Assembly (NCBI GenBank): GCA_019925795.1
Contig: CM034300.1
Span: 68,799,021 to 68,863,020, forward strand
Direction: 5' to 3'
Source of the DNA: Dendrobium chrysotoxum
Taxonomy: Eukaryota; Streptophyta; Magnoliopsida; Asparagales; Orchidaceae
Length of the DNA: 64,000 nt
The notes below the pieces were generated by a model. It searched no databases and was not told the DNA's origin. It saw only the letters and a program-made list of their open reading frames with translations. The position numbers and the translations under genes were made by a program. Below are positions 35,501 through 47,500 of the stretch, piece by piece; the first letter of the stretch is position 1, and each line of letters begins with the position of its first letter.

Positions 35501-38500
35501 TCATTAAGGATATGTTTGCGTGAGCTATTACTTTTGTTCAAACCAAGGTGGTTTGATCAAGTATTTTCCTATTTCAATTGATTACATCAAGGATCAGTTT
35601 TAAGTCCAATATCTTTTTGCTTTAGTTATGAGTATTCTTACTAGACATTTGCAAGAGGATGTATCCTACTGTATGCTTTTTGCTAATGATATTCTTCTTT
35701 TTGATAAGACTAGAGAGGTTGTTGAAGGAAAACTTGAGTTATGGAGGTCAACTTTGGACTGTAAATTTTTTCATTTTAGATCTAAAATTGAATAGATGGA
35801 GTGTAATCTTTAGTAGTAATAGATCCAATGGGGGAATTGTGACTTCGGGTGATCAAGTCATTAAAAAGAGTATATGTTTTAGATATCTCATGTCTATTGT
35901 TCAAAGTGATGGTGAAATAGATGAGGATATTATTATTAGAATTCAAGTTGGATGGTTGAAGTGGAGGAGTGCATTGGGCATATTGTGTGATAGAAAAGTA
36001 TCCCTCAAACTTAAGGGAAAATTCTATAAGATGGTGGTGAGATTTTCAATACTTTATGGCGCAAAATGTTGGCCATCAAAAGAGAAGCATAAAATTAAGT
36101 GTTATTGAGATGAGGATGCTTAGGTGGATGAGTGGCTTTACAGATAGATAGCAAAACGAGTATATACGTGAAAAGGTTGGAGTAGCTCCAGTGGCAGATA
36201 AGATTAGAGAGAGACGCCTTAGATGGTTTAGTCCCATAAAATGTCGACCTTTCGATGACCTGATTAGGAGAGTAGATGTATTAGATTTGGCCTATGTTAA
36301 GAAAAAAAATTTGGCCTATGTTAAGAAAAGTAGAGGTATACCTAACAAGACTTGGTTAGAAAGTATTAGAAACAATCTTTTTATTAGATTTAAATGAGAA
36401 TTTGATTCTTAATAGGACATAATGGAGAAAAAAAGAATGTAGTCGACCTCACGTAGTGGGATAAAGGCTTGATGTTGTTGTTGCATAGGGGTGTCAACTT
36501 ATGACCCGACCCGACCCAAAAAATCCGATTTTGGGTCAACCCGTTTAACAAATGGGTCGAGTTCGGGTTCTAATATTTGACTTGTTTGAAAATTCGGGTC
36601 GGGTTCGGGTTAACCTGTCAACCCGGAAATGACCCGCATGACTGCTCGCTTTATTGCACCATGTCCGAATTCCAGCTCGCGTCACGACACCGCGTCCACT
36701 GCAGCCTGCGTGCCCGCGTCCGCTCCAACCCGCGTGCCCGTGTCTGCTCTAGTCCGCGTGCCTGCGTCCGCTCTTGCCCGTGGCCCACGTCCGCCCCCTC
36801 TCACGTGATCGAGTCCGATTCGGCCCTCGTGCGTGTCCGCTCCTGCCGCGTTCGCTCTTGTCGACCTGCACTCTGCACTTGACTTGTGCTCTGCGCTTGC
36901 TCGGGTCCTCGTGTTGGGTCGGGTTGACCCCAATTTAAGCGGGTTGGGTCCGGGTTCAGATTTTTGACCTGTTTGTGTAATTGGGTCTGGTTCGGGTTGG
37001 AGTAGTGGAGGGCGGCGGGTCAGTTTCAGGTTGGACCCAAACCCGACCCAAAAATCCATTTTGACACCCCTATTGTTGCATAAATTAGATGAATCTTTCA
37101 CTAATTTCACAAATCATATGTTGAAGCAGATTGATCAGATGACTACCATGTTAGTCAATCTTGGCAAGATTGCTATCAAGTTGGTACTAGTAGCACAACA
37201 TGGTGAAAACTAGTAAACCAACAAAGAAGAAGTGGGATGAAAAGATGGAGGAAAATGATGAAGAACCATTTCTTGTTGGTTTATCTGATGACAAATCCAC
37301 AAAGAGGTCTATCCATATAAGAGTTCAAGAAGACATGGTGTGACCCAAGTGGACTACAAAGTGAATGCTAGAGTGGACCATATAGTGAATAATAGAGTGG
37401 AGCTTAGGGTGAGTACAAAAGGAGGTTGACCATATACTCAAGTGCCCAGACATGATGTTGGAATATGTTTGATGGATTCAAAGGAGATAATTACTCTTTA
37501 TGAAGAAGTTTCAAATGAGGAAATTAGAGGGGCTTTCTTTTTAATAATCCTTACAAGTATAATTTATAGCTTGGGATAGATTAGGAGTGTGTAACCAATC
37601 TTCGAGTGGATAAATTGCGAAATTATAATTTCAAATTTTGGAATTGGCAACCAAATTAAAATGAGAGATGGGTTTATGTGGAGGGAATCAAGAACCTACC
37701 AAATATTCTCTCCTAATTTTTCTTTGCTTATTTATAAAATGGTTGGCCATCCTTTAAGGAAACATCCATGGGAACATGCTCTTGATTTAAGCTATGATTA
37801 TTTATAATTTGAATGTATGTAGGACATTTAGGGTACAGGTTCCTAAATTCGTGCATTTTGCTTTCTTTGTGGATAGACATAGATTTGCTTCTTTTATTCT
37901 TAGTAAATAGGATCATGTAGAATGTAACAATTATGCTTGAAGCTATTAAATGTTTTTTCCTTAATCTCTCTCTCTCTCTCTCTCTCTCTCCCTCCAATTT
38001 TTTTGGATAGGGAAGCCTATTCAAATCCTCTACTCTTTCTATGGGACACATCATGAGGTTTTCCTAATTGGCATAGTTCCCAAGACCATGGTCACCATCT
38101 CCTTTCTCACTTTTATCTCTTAATTAGATTAGGGAAACATCCTGCTCCATGTAATCTCTATTTCTTGTCCTCATATTATCTTTTCAATTCCACGAGACTT
38201 TCACACACGCCCAATTCCAGATCACTTTAATTAATGTGTCCTTATGACTAACTTGACTCACTTTCTCTCAAATCTAACCACTCACCACTGGGAGATTGTG
38301 CACCTCATCCTATCCCCAATAACTTTTGTTAGATGGTATACATTCTTAAACTCATTCTTTATATTCTTAAATTGTGTCATACGATGACAATTGATTTTGA
38401 GGTCATAATCTCCCGCTTCATTGGAATTCCTTTGGGCAAGTTTCCTAGTATGTAATGCACCATTATTAGTTCTCCATAAACATAAAAATTATAGAACTAT

Positions 38501-41500
38501 GAAATAGAAACAACTAAAGTAATTGTAAAATCCCAACCGTCCCTTGGCATTTTGATCCCACAGCTAGGATGGGGATCCATGGGAGTCTCCCCTGGATTGC
38601 ACCGATCTTCGTCATCCCTTGGCATTTTGATCCCATGGCTAGGATTAGGATCCGTGAGAGCCTTACCTGGTTTACGCCGATCACCTTTCATATTTAGGTG
38701 GCTGATTTAGGAAGGATTATATTAGAGCATTTATGTATGATTTTGTAATTATTTGTTTCTTTATTAAGATATCTAGTATAAATCTATAAATAGGGACATG
38801 TTTGAGAAATAAAATTAAGCTTTTTTCCTCTCCAAATCTCTTAAATTAATATGGTATCAGAGACTAATGAGATATAATCTGTGAGTTCCACCATTGGCCT
38901 TCATTGCCGTTCTCATTCAGAGACTAAAGAGAAGGAAGTGGAGAGGAGCAAGCGGACTTCATTGCTGGCTTTCACTTGTTATTGCTACTACTCTTATAAC
39001 CAACACAACCTTCATTGCTGCTCTACACCTTGCTGACTTGATTTATATAGCATTCATTGCTATCCTTTGCCACCAAAATGTCTAAAACTAATTTCTCCCA
39101 AAGCTCTATGGAGGGCTCTATGGTGCACCAAGAAAGAGATCTCCAAAATATGCAATCTTCTTATTGTTTAAATGGGAAGAATTACTTGAATTAGTCTCAA
39201 TTTGTGAAGACCTACTTGAAAGGGAAAAGAAAGATGAATCACCTCATTGGAGTAGGATCAAAAGAAGAAGATCCTAATTTTTGGGCATGAGATGAAGCAG
39301 ACTCCATGATCTTGTCATGGTTGTGAAATTCCATAACTCCAAAAATTAGTGATACTTTCATGTTCCTATCTACTTCAAAAGTCATATGGGATGCCACTAG
39401 GCAAACCTTCTTAAAAGCTCGGGATGCTGCACAAATATTCGAAATTAGAGTCAAGGTAGGAAGCACAAATAAGGAAGCAAGACCATGACTGAATATGTCA
39501 CTCTCTTTCAAAGCTTGTGGCAAAAACTTGATCATCACAGATGTATAAAGACCAAGTGTCTAGAAGATGCAACTATCTTGAAAAACTTTATAGAAAGATA
39601 GAGTGTATGACTTTCTTGCAGGATTAAATGCATAGTTTGGTCACGTAAGGGTTTAGATCCTTGGCAAAGAGGATACACCTTCATTAAATGAGATCATTTC
39701 TCACATTCGTGCTAAGGAAAGCCGACGAGGGGTAATGTTAGAGCCAAAGGTAGTTGAAGGTTCAACAATGGTGTCAACCAAAGAGATGCCATGGAAGAAA
39801 AAAAGGTAAGGATCCTCAAAATATAAAGACAAAGACTCCATTTGGTATAGCTATTGCAAGAAATCAAGACACACACTGGAGACATGCTGGAAGATACATG
39901 GAAAGTTGCCAAGTAAGGAGTGAAATCAAAGAAATGGACAAAAGGACACATCACAAGCCAACACTACAATAACTTAGCCCAACCTAGAAACACACTTCAG
40001 AGAGCTCAATAAAGAAGATATTGATAAAATAAAAAAACTCCTGGTATTCCTTGAAAAATTACCTATATCTTCTTTTCTTGCACTTTCAGGTAAGTTTCCT
40101 ATATCCATTGGATTAAGTGTCTTTAGAAATTATTTGAAAGTATTATGAATCATTGACTCATGAGCCACAAATCACGTCATACTCTACTACCACTTCATCA
40201 ACTATACTCCTTGTCCAAGTGATTAGAAAATCATCAATACTGATGGTTCTCTTACCACAATAGCAGTCCAAGGAGACATACCCTTATCTGCCTCCCTCAC
40301 TCTAAAAAATGTGCTCCACGTACCTCAATTATTCACAAACCTAATCTCCATACAAAAACTTACTAGTGACCATAATTGTCAAGTATTATTTAACCCTACA
40401 TGTTGCTTATTTTAGGATCAAGGATTGGGGAAGAAGATTGGACTTGTTAAGGAGAGAGATGGACTGTATTATTTGGAAGAGCTAAATAAATCTAATATTA
40501 TCAATAATGGCTATTCTATATTATCCTTATTTGATAAAAAATCTATTATTTGACTTCACCATTTTAGATTAGGACATCTATCTTTTGACATCTTAAGAAA
40601 TATGTATCCAAAACTTTTTTATTAGTTGAAAAATGAATTTTTCCATTGTGAAACCTGAGTTAGCCAAGCATAAACGAGTTTATTTTCCAAACAAACATGA
40701 GAGATGTAATACTCCATTTAACCTTATTTATAATGATATCGGGGGACCCTAAAAAATCTCTAACATCTGAGGGGCTTGTGTTTTGTATCCTTCATTGATG
40801 ATTACACTTGAGTCTTTTGGATCTTTTTCCTCAAAAATAAATCCGATATTAGCACTATCCTCTCCATTTTTCATACAATGATCCAGAACAAATTCGGGGT
40901 AAAAATAAGATAATTTTGTTCCAATAATGCTAAAAATTACTTTAACCAAACCCTAACCTCTTGCTTTCAAAAAGAAGGTATCATTCATGAGTCTTCCTGC
41001 ATTTACACCCCCCAATAAAACGAGGTTGCAGAAAGAAAAAATGGTCACCTTCTAGCCTCCACCCGTGCACTTCTATTCCACCACAATGTTTTTAAATTCT
41101 ACTGGGGGGAAGCCCTTCTAACTGTCGTATATCTCATAAACCGACTATCTTCAATACCTTGGGACTAAAAATACCAATAGATATTCTACCCTCTTTTTAC
41201 CTCGAATTCCGAAACCATAATAACCTTACACCCAGAATCTTTGGATGCACTACCTATGTTCATATTCCTAGCCAAAGTAGAGGGAAATTAGATCATAGAG
41301 CACTCAAATGTATCTTTGTTTGATTTTCATCCACCTAGAAAAGTTATAAGTGTTATCATCCCTCCACCAAGAAAACTCTTATATCTGTTGATGTTACCTT
41401 TGATGAACAAAAATCTTATTTCACCAAACCTCATCGTCAGGGGGAGATTGAAATTGAGGAAGATGAGGAAAGTGAGCTTGCCTCTCTTGACCTTCTAGCT

Positions 41501-44500
41501 CCACCTCAAACTAATCCACTTAAACCTACAATCAAAGCCAGGAAAATTGAGGACAAAGTTATTATGGATAACATGAGATTTGAGCAAGTGTTTTTCAGGC
41601 GTACAAATCCAAACTATGTTCTATAGAAGATCCAAGAATCTGAACCGTCTCCTAAAATTGAGGTAAACACAAGTTCACCAAAAAACCTTCCTTGTGCCCC
41701 ATTACTAACTTTGTATCCTTTTATAACTTCTGATCTTCACACAAAAATTTTCTGGTTACACTAAATGATATTCATATTCTTAATTATATTTTTGAGGCCT
41801 TATCTGATGAAAATTGGAAAAGTGCCATGAAAAATGAAATGCAGGCTCTAGAGAAGAACAATACCTGGGAGATCACCGACCTGCAAGTAGGAAAAAAATC
41901 AATCGGATGCAAAGGTTTTCTCTATGAAATACAAAGCTGAGGTACATTGAAAATGTATAAGGCAAGATTGGTGGAAAAAGGGTACACTCAGATGTTTTGC
42001 ATTGACTATTAGGAAATTTTTGTATCTGTGGCCAATATGAACACCGTGAGGATCCTGCTATCACTAGCAGCTAATTATAACTGACATCTGGAACAGCTAG
42101 ATGTAAAAATAAATTCCTACACAGGGATTTGGAGGAAGAAATATTTATGGAGATTCCATAAGAATTCAAGTAGAAATCTGGGGTTTGACAAAGTGTGTAG
42201 GTTAAAAAAAACTTTATATGAGCTAAAGCAATCACCTAGAGCTTGGTTTGGAAGCTTCTCAAGTCATGCTACTTAATAGTTATCGACAGAGCCAAATGGA
42301 CCATACATTATTTTTCAAGCACTCAGATTCAGGGGAAGTCACAATTTTATTAGTTTATGTGGATGATATTATCTTGATTGGGAATGATGAAAAGGAGAAA
42401 GTGATTCTGAGAAAATGTCTTGCCAAGGAATTTGAGATCTTAAGATCTTGGTAGATTAAAATATTTTCTTGGAATTGAAGTGACCCACTCTAGTAAAGGA
42501 ATCTTCATTTCACAATAAATATACATTAATGATCTTCTTAAAGAAACAAGTAAGCTAGCTTGTAAATTAGCACTAATACCAGTAGAACCAAATCTCAAAT
42601 TGGGGGAAGCTAAAGAAAATCTAAATGTAGATATGGATCTTTACCAGAGACTTGTGGGGAAATTGATCCATCTTTTTCACACCATACTAGATATAGCGTT
42701 TGCTGTAAGCATGATCGACCAATTCATGCAAAATCCAAGGTAAACTCATATGCAAGCTGTAGACAGAATACTGTACTACCTTAAGGTGAACCAATGTAAA
42801 GGGATTCTGTTCAGAAGAGACCGTGGAATAATCCCAGAAGCATATACTGATGTATATTACACAAGATTACCAGTAGATGGACGATCTACCTTAGGATACT
42901 GCACATTCATTAGAGGAAATCTTGCTACGTGGAGTAGCAAGAAACAAAATGTGGTTGCAATGTCTAGTGCAGAAGCAGAATACAGAGCTATGACCTTGAG
43001 AATATGTGAGCTATTGTGGATCAAGATGATTCTAGAAGACCTAAGAATCAAGTGGGAAGGATCCATGAAGTCACACTGTGACAACAAATCAACAATCAAC
43101 ATAGCTCACATTCTGGTTCAGCCTGATAGGACCAAGCACATAGAAGTGGACAAACATTTCATAAACGAGAAACTAGACAGTGATCTTATATTTATCTACC
43201 ATGTCTAATCAAAAGATTAGCTTGCAGATATTCTTATCGAGTGACTTGATAACTCTAGCTTTTTGGAACTGATTATTAAGCTGGGAATGACAGATCTGTA
43301 TTCCCCAGCTTCCCAGCTTGAGGGGGAATTTTAAATCCCAGCCATCCCTTGACATTTTGATCCCACGGTTAGGATGGGGATCCATGGGAGGCTCACTTGG
43401 ATTGCGCCGATCTCCGTCATCCCCTTGGCATTTTGATCCCTTCTAGAATGGGGATTCGTGGGAAGCTCACCTGGAATGCGCTGATCTCCTTCCATATTTA
43501 GGCAGCTGATTTAGGAAGGATTATATTAGAGCAATTATGTATGTTTTTGTAATTATTTGTTTCTTTATTAAGATATCTTATATAGATCTATAAATAGGGA
43601 GGCTCTTTCCCTCTCCAAATCCCTGAATTTAAGAGTAACATTAAAACCCAAAATGTCAATTTGCTCATCTGGATGCTCACTTCCTAGGTTTCCAATGAAT
43701 ATAAACTTTGGCATTTGCTTTAATAGTTTTAACTATCCAGTGTGAGATGGTTTGGGTCGAATTTCTACTTATGCCATCAAATGAGCATGATTATTATTCA
43801 CTAGCAAAAGCACAAAGTATCCGTTGACCCTTCATGGAGAATAAATTTATGTGGCAGGTAGACAACATATTGTTAGTAAATCATCTAATAATTAGGTTAT
43901 TGAAGTTGCTGTTTGCTTTTCTTTATGTTTTCCTGCAACTATCACAGTTTGTGTAGACTTACCACTGATTGCCATTTGCAGAAGTTTGGCGTTGACAACT
44001 TTGATGACTTTGGTGTTGATTTATATCCCAATATGGATACAACAATTCATTGTTATGCTGATGGTATGGACCACTTCAATTCCACTGCTAATAAAAAGAA
44101 GGATGTTTCCGTCAGGTGCAAGTTGCAATTATTCTCTGAAATTGTTAATGCGATTCTCCTTATTATCGAATCTATCATGTTTAGAGTGTTGGTATTATTT
44201 ATTATTTCGAATATTGCTTTTATTCCTAAGATGTTAGCTTGATCCATAACCTTATACGTAATGCGTCAATAGTTGTTCTTAGTTTCTCAACCTATATATA
44301 TATATATGATGCATTGTATTTTGTAGCGTTCAATAGTTTTCTTTAGTGTCCTAACACATTTTATACTAGAGATTTTGCACTTAACCTATTCTTATGGTCT
44401 AATGCACTTCCTGCTTTTGCTCTGGTTTGCATTTCCATAGGCATGAGTACAACCATTGATATAGTGTTAGCCAAACTGTAATATCTTAGTATATGCATAT

Positions 44501-47500
44501 ATATTCCTTGATCTACTCAGGATAGAATCTATGTGAATGTGACTGCTAAAATACAAGGTCATTGTTATGTAGGTTCTTCGATGTAAGTTTGTCTCTTCTC
44601 TATTGACTTGATCGCATGAGTAATGTTGAATCTAATTATAACCTTGTTGGCTGACTTGCGTTATATATAGATGAATTCCTTAGTTATGAGTTAAATATTC
44701 ACTTTTTTCCTGTGTTCTATCTTAAATTACATATAAATATTATTATTATTGGTTGTGTAGGGATTTTTGATTGAATGGCTGTTTACTTAATGTTTGGCAC
44801 AAATTATCTTGCAATCTGCTGCCACACACAAGATTTTCATTTGGGTGTGCGCTCTCAAGTAACTTCTTCGTTTGTGGAATATGATGGATTGATGGTTGCA
44901 AAAATGCCAGTGTTGTGGTGGTTTGAAGAATTGAAGGTGGTAGTGATTTGAACTGGCTGAAATAATTCAAGTTGCCGTGGTGTGCAAAAGAAACCAGCAA
45001 TGCATGAAGTGAAGCTTAATCTAGGTCTAACATGTTGCTATGAATATTTTCCACCTAGCTATGCTAATTATTAAAACTGCTTGCTAGTCTTAATCGTGTT
45101 TTGATGGATTTGGTTCTTGGATAACTATATGAAATCAATGTTTGGTTTTTTTCTTTCTTTCTCTGCAAGTCTTCAAACTATATTCTTGAAAATTTGCAAT
45201 TTAATCGATTCTTCTGAGATATGTATTTCCAATATGCAAAAAATTAGTTCGTTTTGTTTTTTAGGTCCTTTGAAGTACCCAACCTTAAGGGTCAAAAGAT
45301 CGACAGAAGCGATGTTAGTGAGGACTTGTCCAACAGTGGGTATTGGTTATGCAATTTAGGATTTTGTGTCGAACTCAAAAAACTTTCATGATTTGATACT
45401 GACTCTTGCATGGAAAATCAGAAGTTGGTGAAAATTTCAGGGCAGAGTCTGATGAAGGAGAGAACCAGAAGGAAATGAACTCAAAGAACAACGTTGAGCT
45501 AAATAAGAAACTTTCTGAGTAAGATATTTTTCCATCTCTTATTCATCATTTTTTATGACAATTGCTCATGCATTTACTCTTTTTTCATATGGAGGCAGGG
45601 ATATGCACTTTCAGGTGACATTTAATACAGATTTGCCAGCGGAGCTTAGGTGCTCACTTTGCAATTCTATATTTAACGAGGCCGTAATGATACCCTGCTG
45701 CCAACATAGTTTTTGTAACAGATGTAAGTTATTTAAGGCCTGGTGAAGTTTATCTCTTTGTTCTTTTACTATAAGATTGGGCAGTTTTCTTTTCCAATTA
45801 ACTTGTACTTTAAACTGAACATTTAAATTTTAAGCCGATTTCCATCTTGATTTTCTTTTCTTGTATTTAATAGCTAGTTTTGTTTCTTTTACCATGTAGA
45901 CATATTTTCATTTACCGTTGCATCCTTCATTTGCTTTAATTTTCTTATTAATTTAACTGCTCATTTAAGAGTCATAATTGTCATGAGATGAGAGATAATG
46001 TGATAAACTTTACCAGACAAAATTTCGAGAAGAAACTACTTTGTTCCGATCAAATAAAAGTTACTAAGAAAACTTAACAAGAAATACCTACTTCAAGAAT
46101 GGCACTTCCCAACGGATTTCTGCAACTGGAATTGGATTTTTGCTGCAAGAATTGACTGTTGGATACTACCTAGTTCCGGTTGTGAACCTGCTTGTCCTTC
46201 TCCTGCTAGCTACTGTTCTGTCCCTGTCACAGTCAACGAAGAGCTCTGAAAGGATGGCCAGTAGCTGTATCACGTTGACCGTCCATCCACATAATCATAA
46301 CTAGTCTGTTCAATTTGTGCTTAGTAGCAGCCAAGTTTATTAATTTTGTGAAAGTGTCTTTTTTTAAACGACCGAAATCAATTTGATGATGGATGTTCAA
46401 GTATTGATGGAAAGATTAGTTAAGTGTTCCATTGCTTTATTTGACGTTTGTATTGTGGGAATATTTGAATTTATTTTATTAAGTTACTACTCACCTTATT
46501 ATTTTTATTAGGATTTATTTTATGCCAAATGTTTCGTTGCTTTATTTGGGCATCCGTTTTGCTATTAGTATTGGTTGAATAAAATATTTGTTTGGTTGAG
46601 ATATTGGTTGATTAAAATATTGACAGCTATTAAATTCTCATGTCTTTCTCTCTCTTTCTTCCTCTTCTCCATGATGCGGTTAGTTTGGACCTCTCTAAAT
46701 TATACTAGGTCATAGGATGGGTTGGTGTGTATTAGATGAGTTTTCTTGAATTTTCTTTGAGTCCAGACATGAGAATTATTAATTAAAGCTGAATATTTGT
46801 GAAAGCCAACACATTTTCTATGCTTTGTGTGATTTCCTCAAAATACCTGAAACCATCTTTTATGAGAAAAAGGACAAAAATGGTCCCTAACTATTTATGA
46901 AAAATTAAAATAGTCCCCAATTATATAAAATGATCTTTTTGGTCTCTCAACTCTTTAAAGAGGAACCAAAATAGTCTCACAATGAGATTATTTTGATTCC
47001 TTTTTAAAATTTTGAGGGGCCAAAATGGTCCTTTAATATAATTGGGGATCATTTTGATCATTCATAAAGAATCAAGAGATTATTTTGATCATTTTTTCTA
47101 TTTTTAATACACATCAAAAGATATGTGAGTGGATGTGCTGTAGCTAAATTATGATTTATTTGTTTATTTGTTGAATCACGGTCATCAGGGTCAAGTATTT
47201 TGTAGCAAATTGAATATTATGTTGAAATCCACTTCTACTAAGCAATTCTACCAGAAGGTCCTTCAATTGTCCAGACTCAGAATAGCGATGTAGTTTTAAA
47301 AAACTCAATTTTACCCATTATCTTACTAAAGTAGGCTTACATTGGGGTGGCTAGTAAAATTTTTGTGAGTGTTATTTATATGACCGGATGTCTATACGTC
47401 TTCTAGCAACATTGATGATTTCTTCATGTATCCTATGCCACTGTGAAGAGCAATATTATGTTGCTGTGAAAATGAGAATTCAACAGGCTACACCTTCAAG

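Larger units (their letters stand above)
33272..37586 (+). mobile_element. Internal region of LTR element with nested insertions
   Basis: Apart from the nested RTE LINE (33385-36477) and hAT MITE (36486-37072), only about 620 bases are native to the element: 33272-33385 and 37081-37586. The right part has a short frame (to 37213) with heptad-like MLKQIDQMTTMLVNLG, and a purine-rich tract before the 3' LTR (gaggaaattagaggggc, about 37516-37532). No protease, integrase or reverse transcriptase is present, so the parent looks non-autonomous (TRIM/LARD-like) or internally deleted. Confidence 0.5.
38524..43634 (+). mobile_element. Degraded Ty1-copia retrotransposon in intron 3
   Basis: LTRs at 38524-38851 and 43329-43634 bracket a copia-ordered interior. 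A primer-binding site TGGTATCAGAG (38852-38862) follows the 5' LTR, and a polypurine tract GAGGGGGAA (about 43320-43328) precedes the 3' LTR. The putative target duplication is GTAAT (38519-38523) and GTAAC (43635-43639). The interior has GAG, protease, integrase, reverse transcriptase and RNase H in that order, all broken by stops and frameshifts. The LTR copies differ at many sites, including an indel of about 20 bases, so the insertion is old. Confidence 0.85.

Noticed and set aside
36577..37110. Arg/Cys-rich open frames on both strands
   Set aside because: They fall in the GC-rich minisatellite core and shell of a hAT MITE; periodic residues follow the DNA repeat.
42750..43208. Host RNase H gene
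   Set aside because: The 152-codon frame is the RNase H part of the surrounding copia polyprotein, between broken reverse transcriptase and the polypurine tract.
44246..45440. A hidden CCHC exon between exons 4 and 5
   Set aside because: I scanned this intron for a CxxCxxxHxxxxC frame flanked by splice sites and found none; phases of exons 4 and 5 already match.
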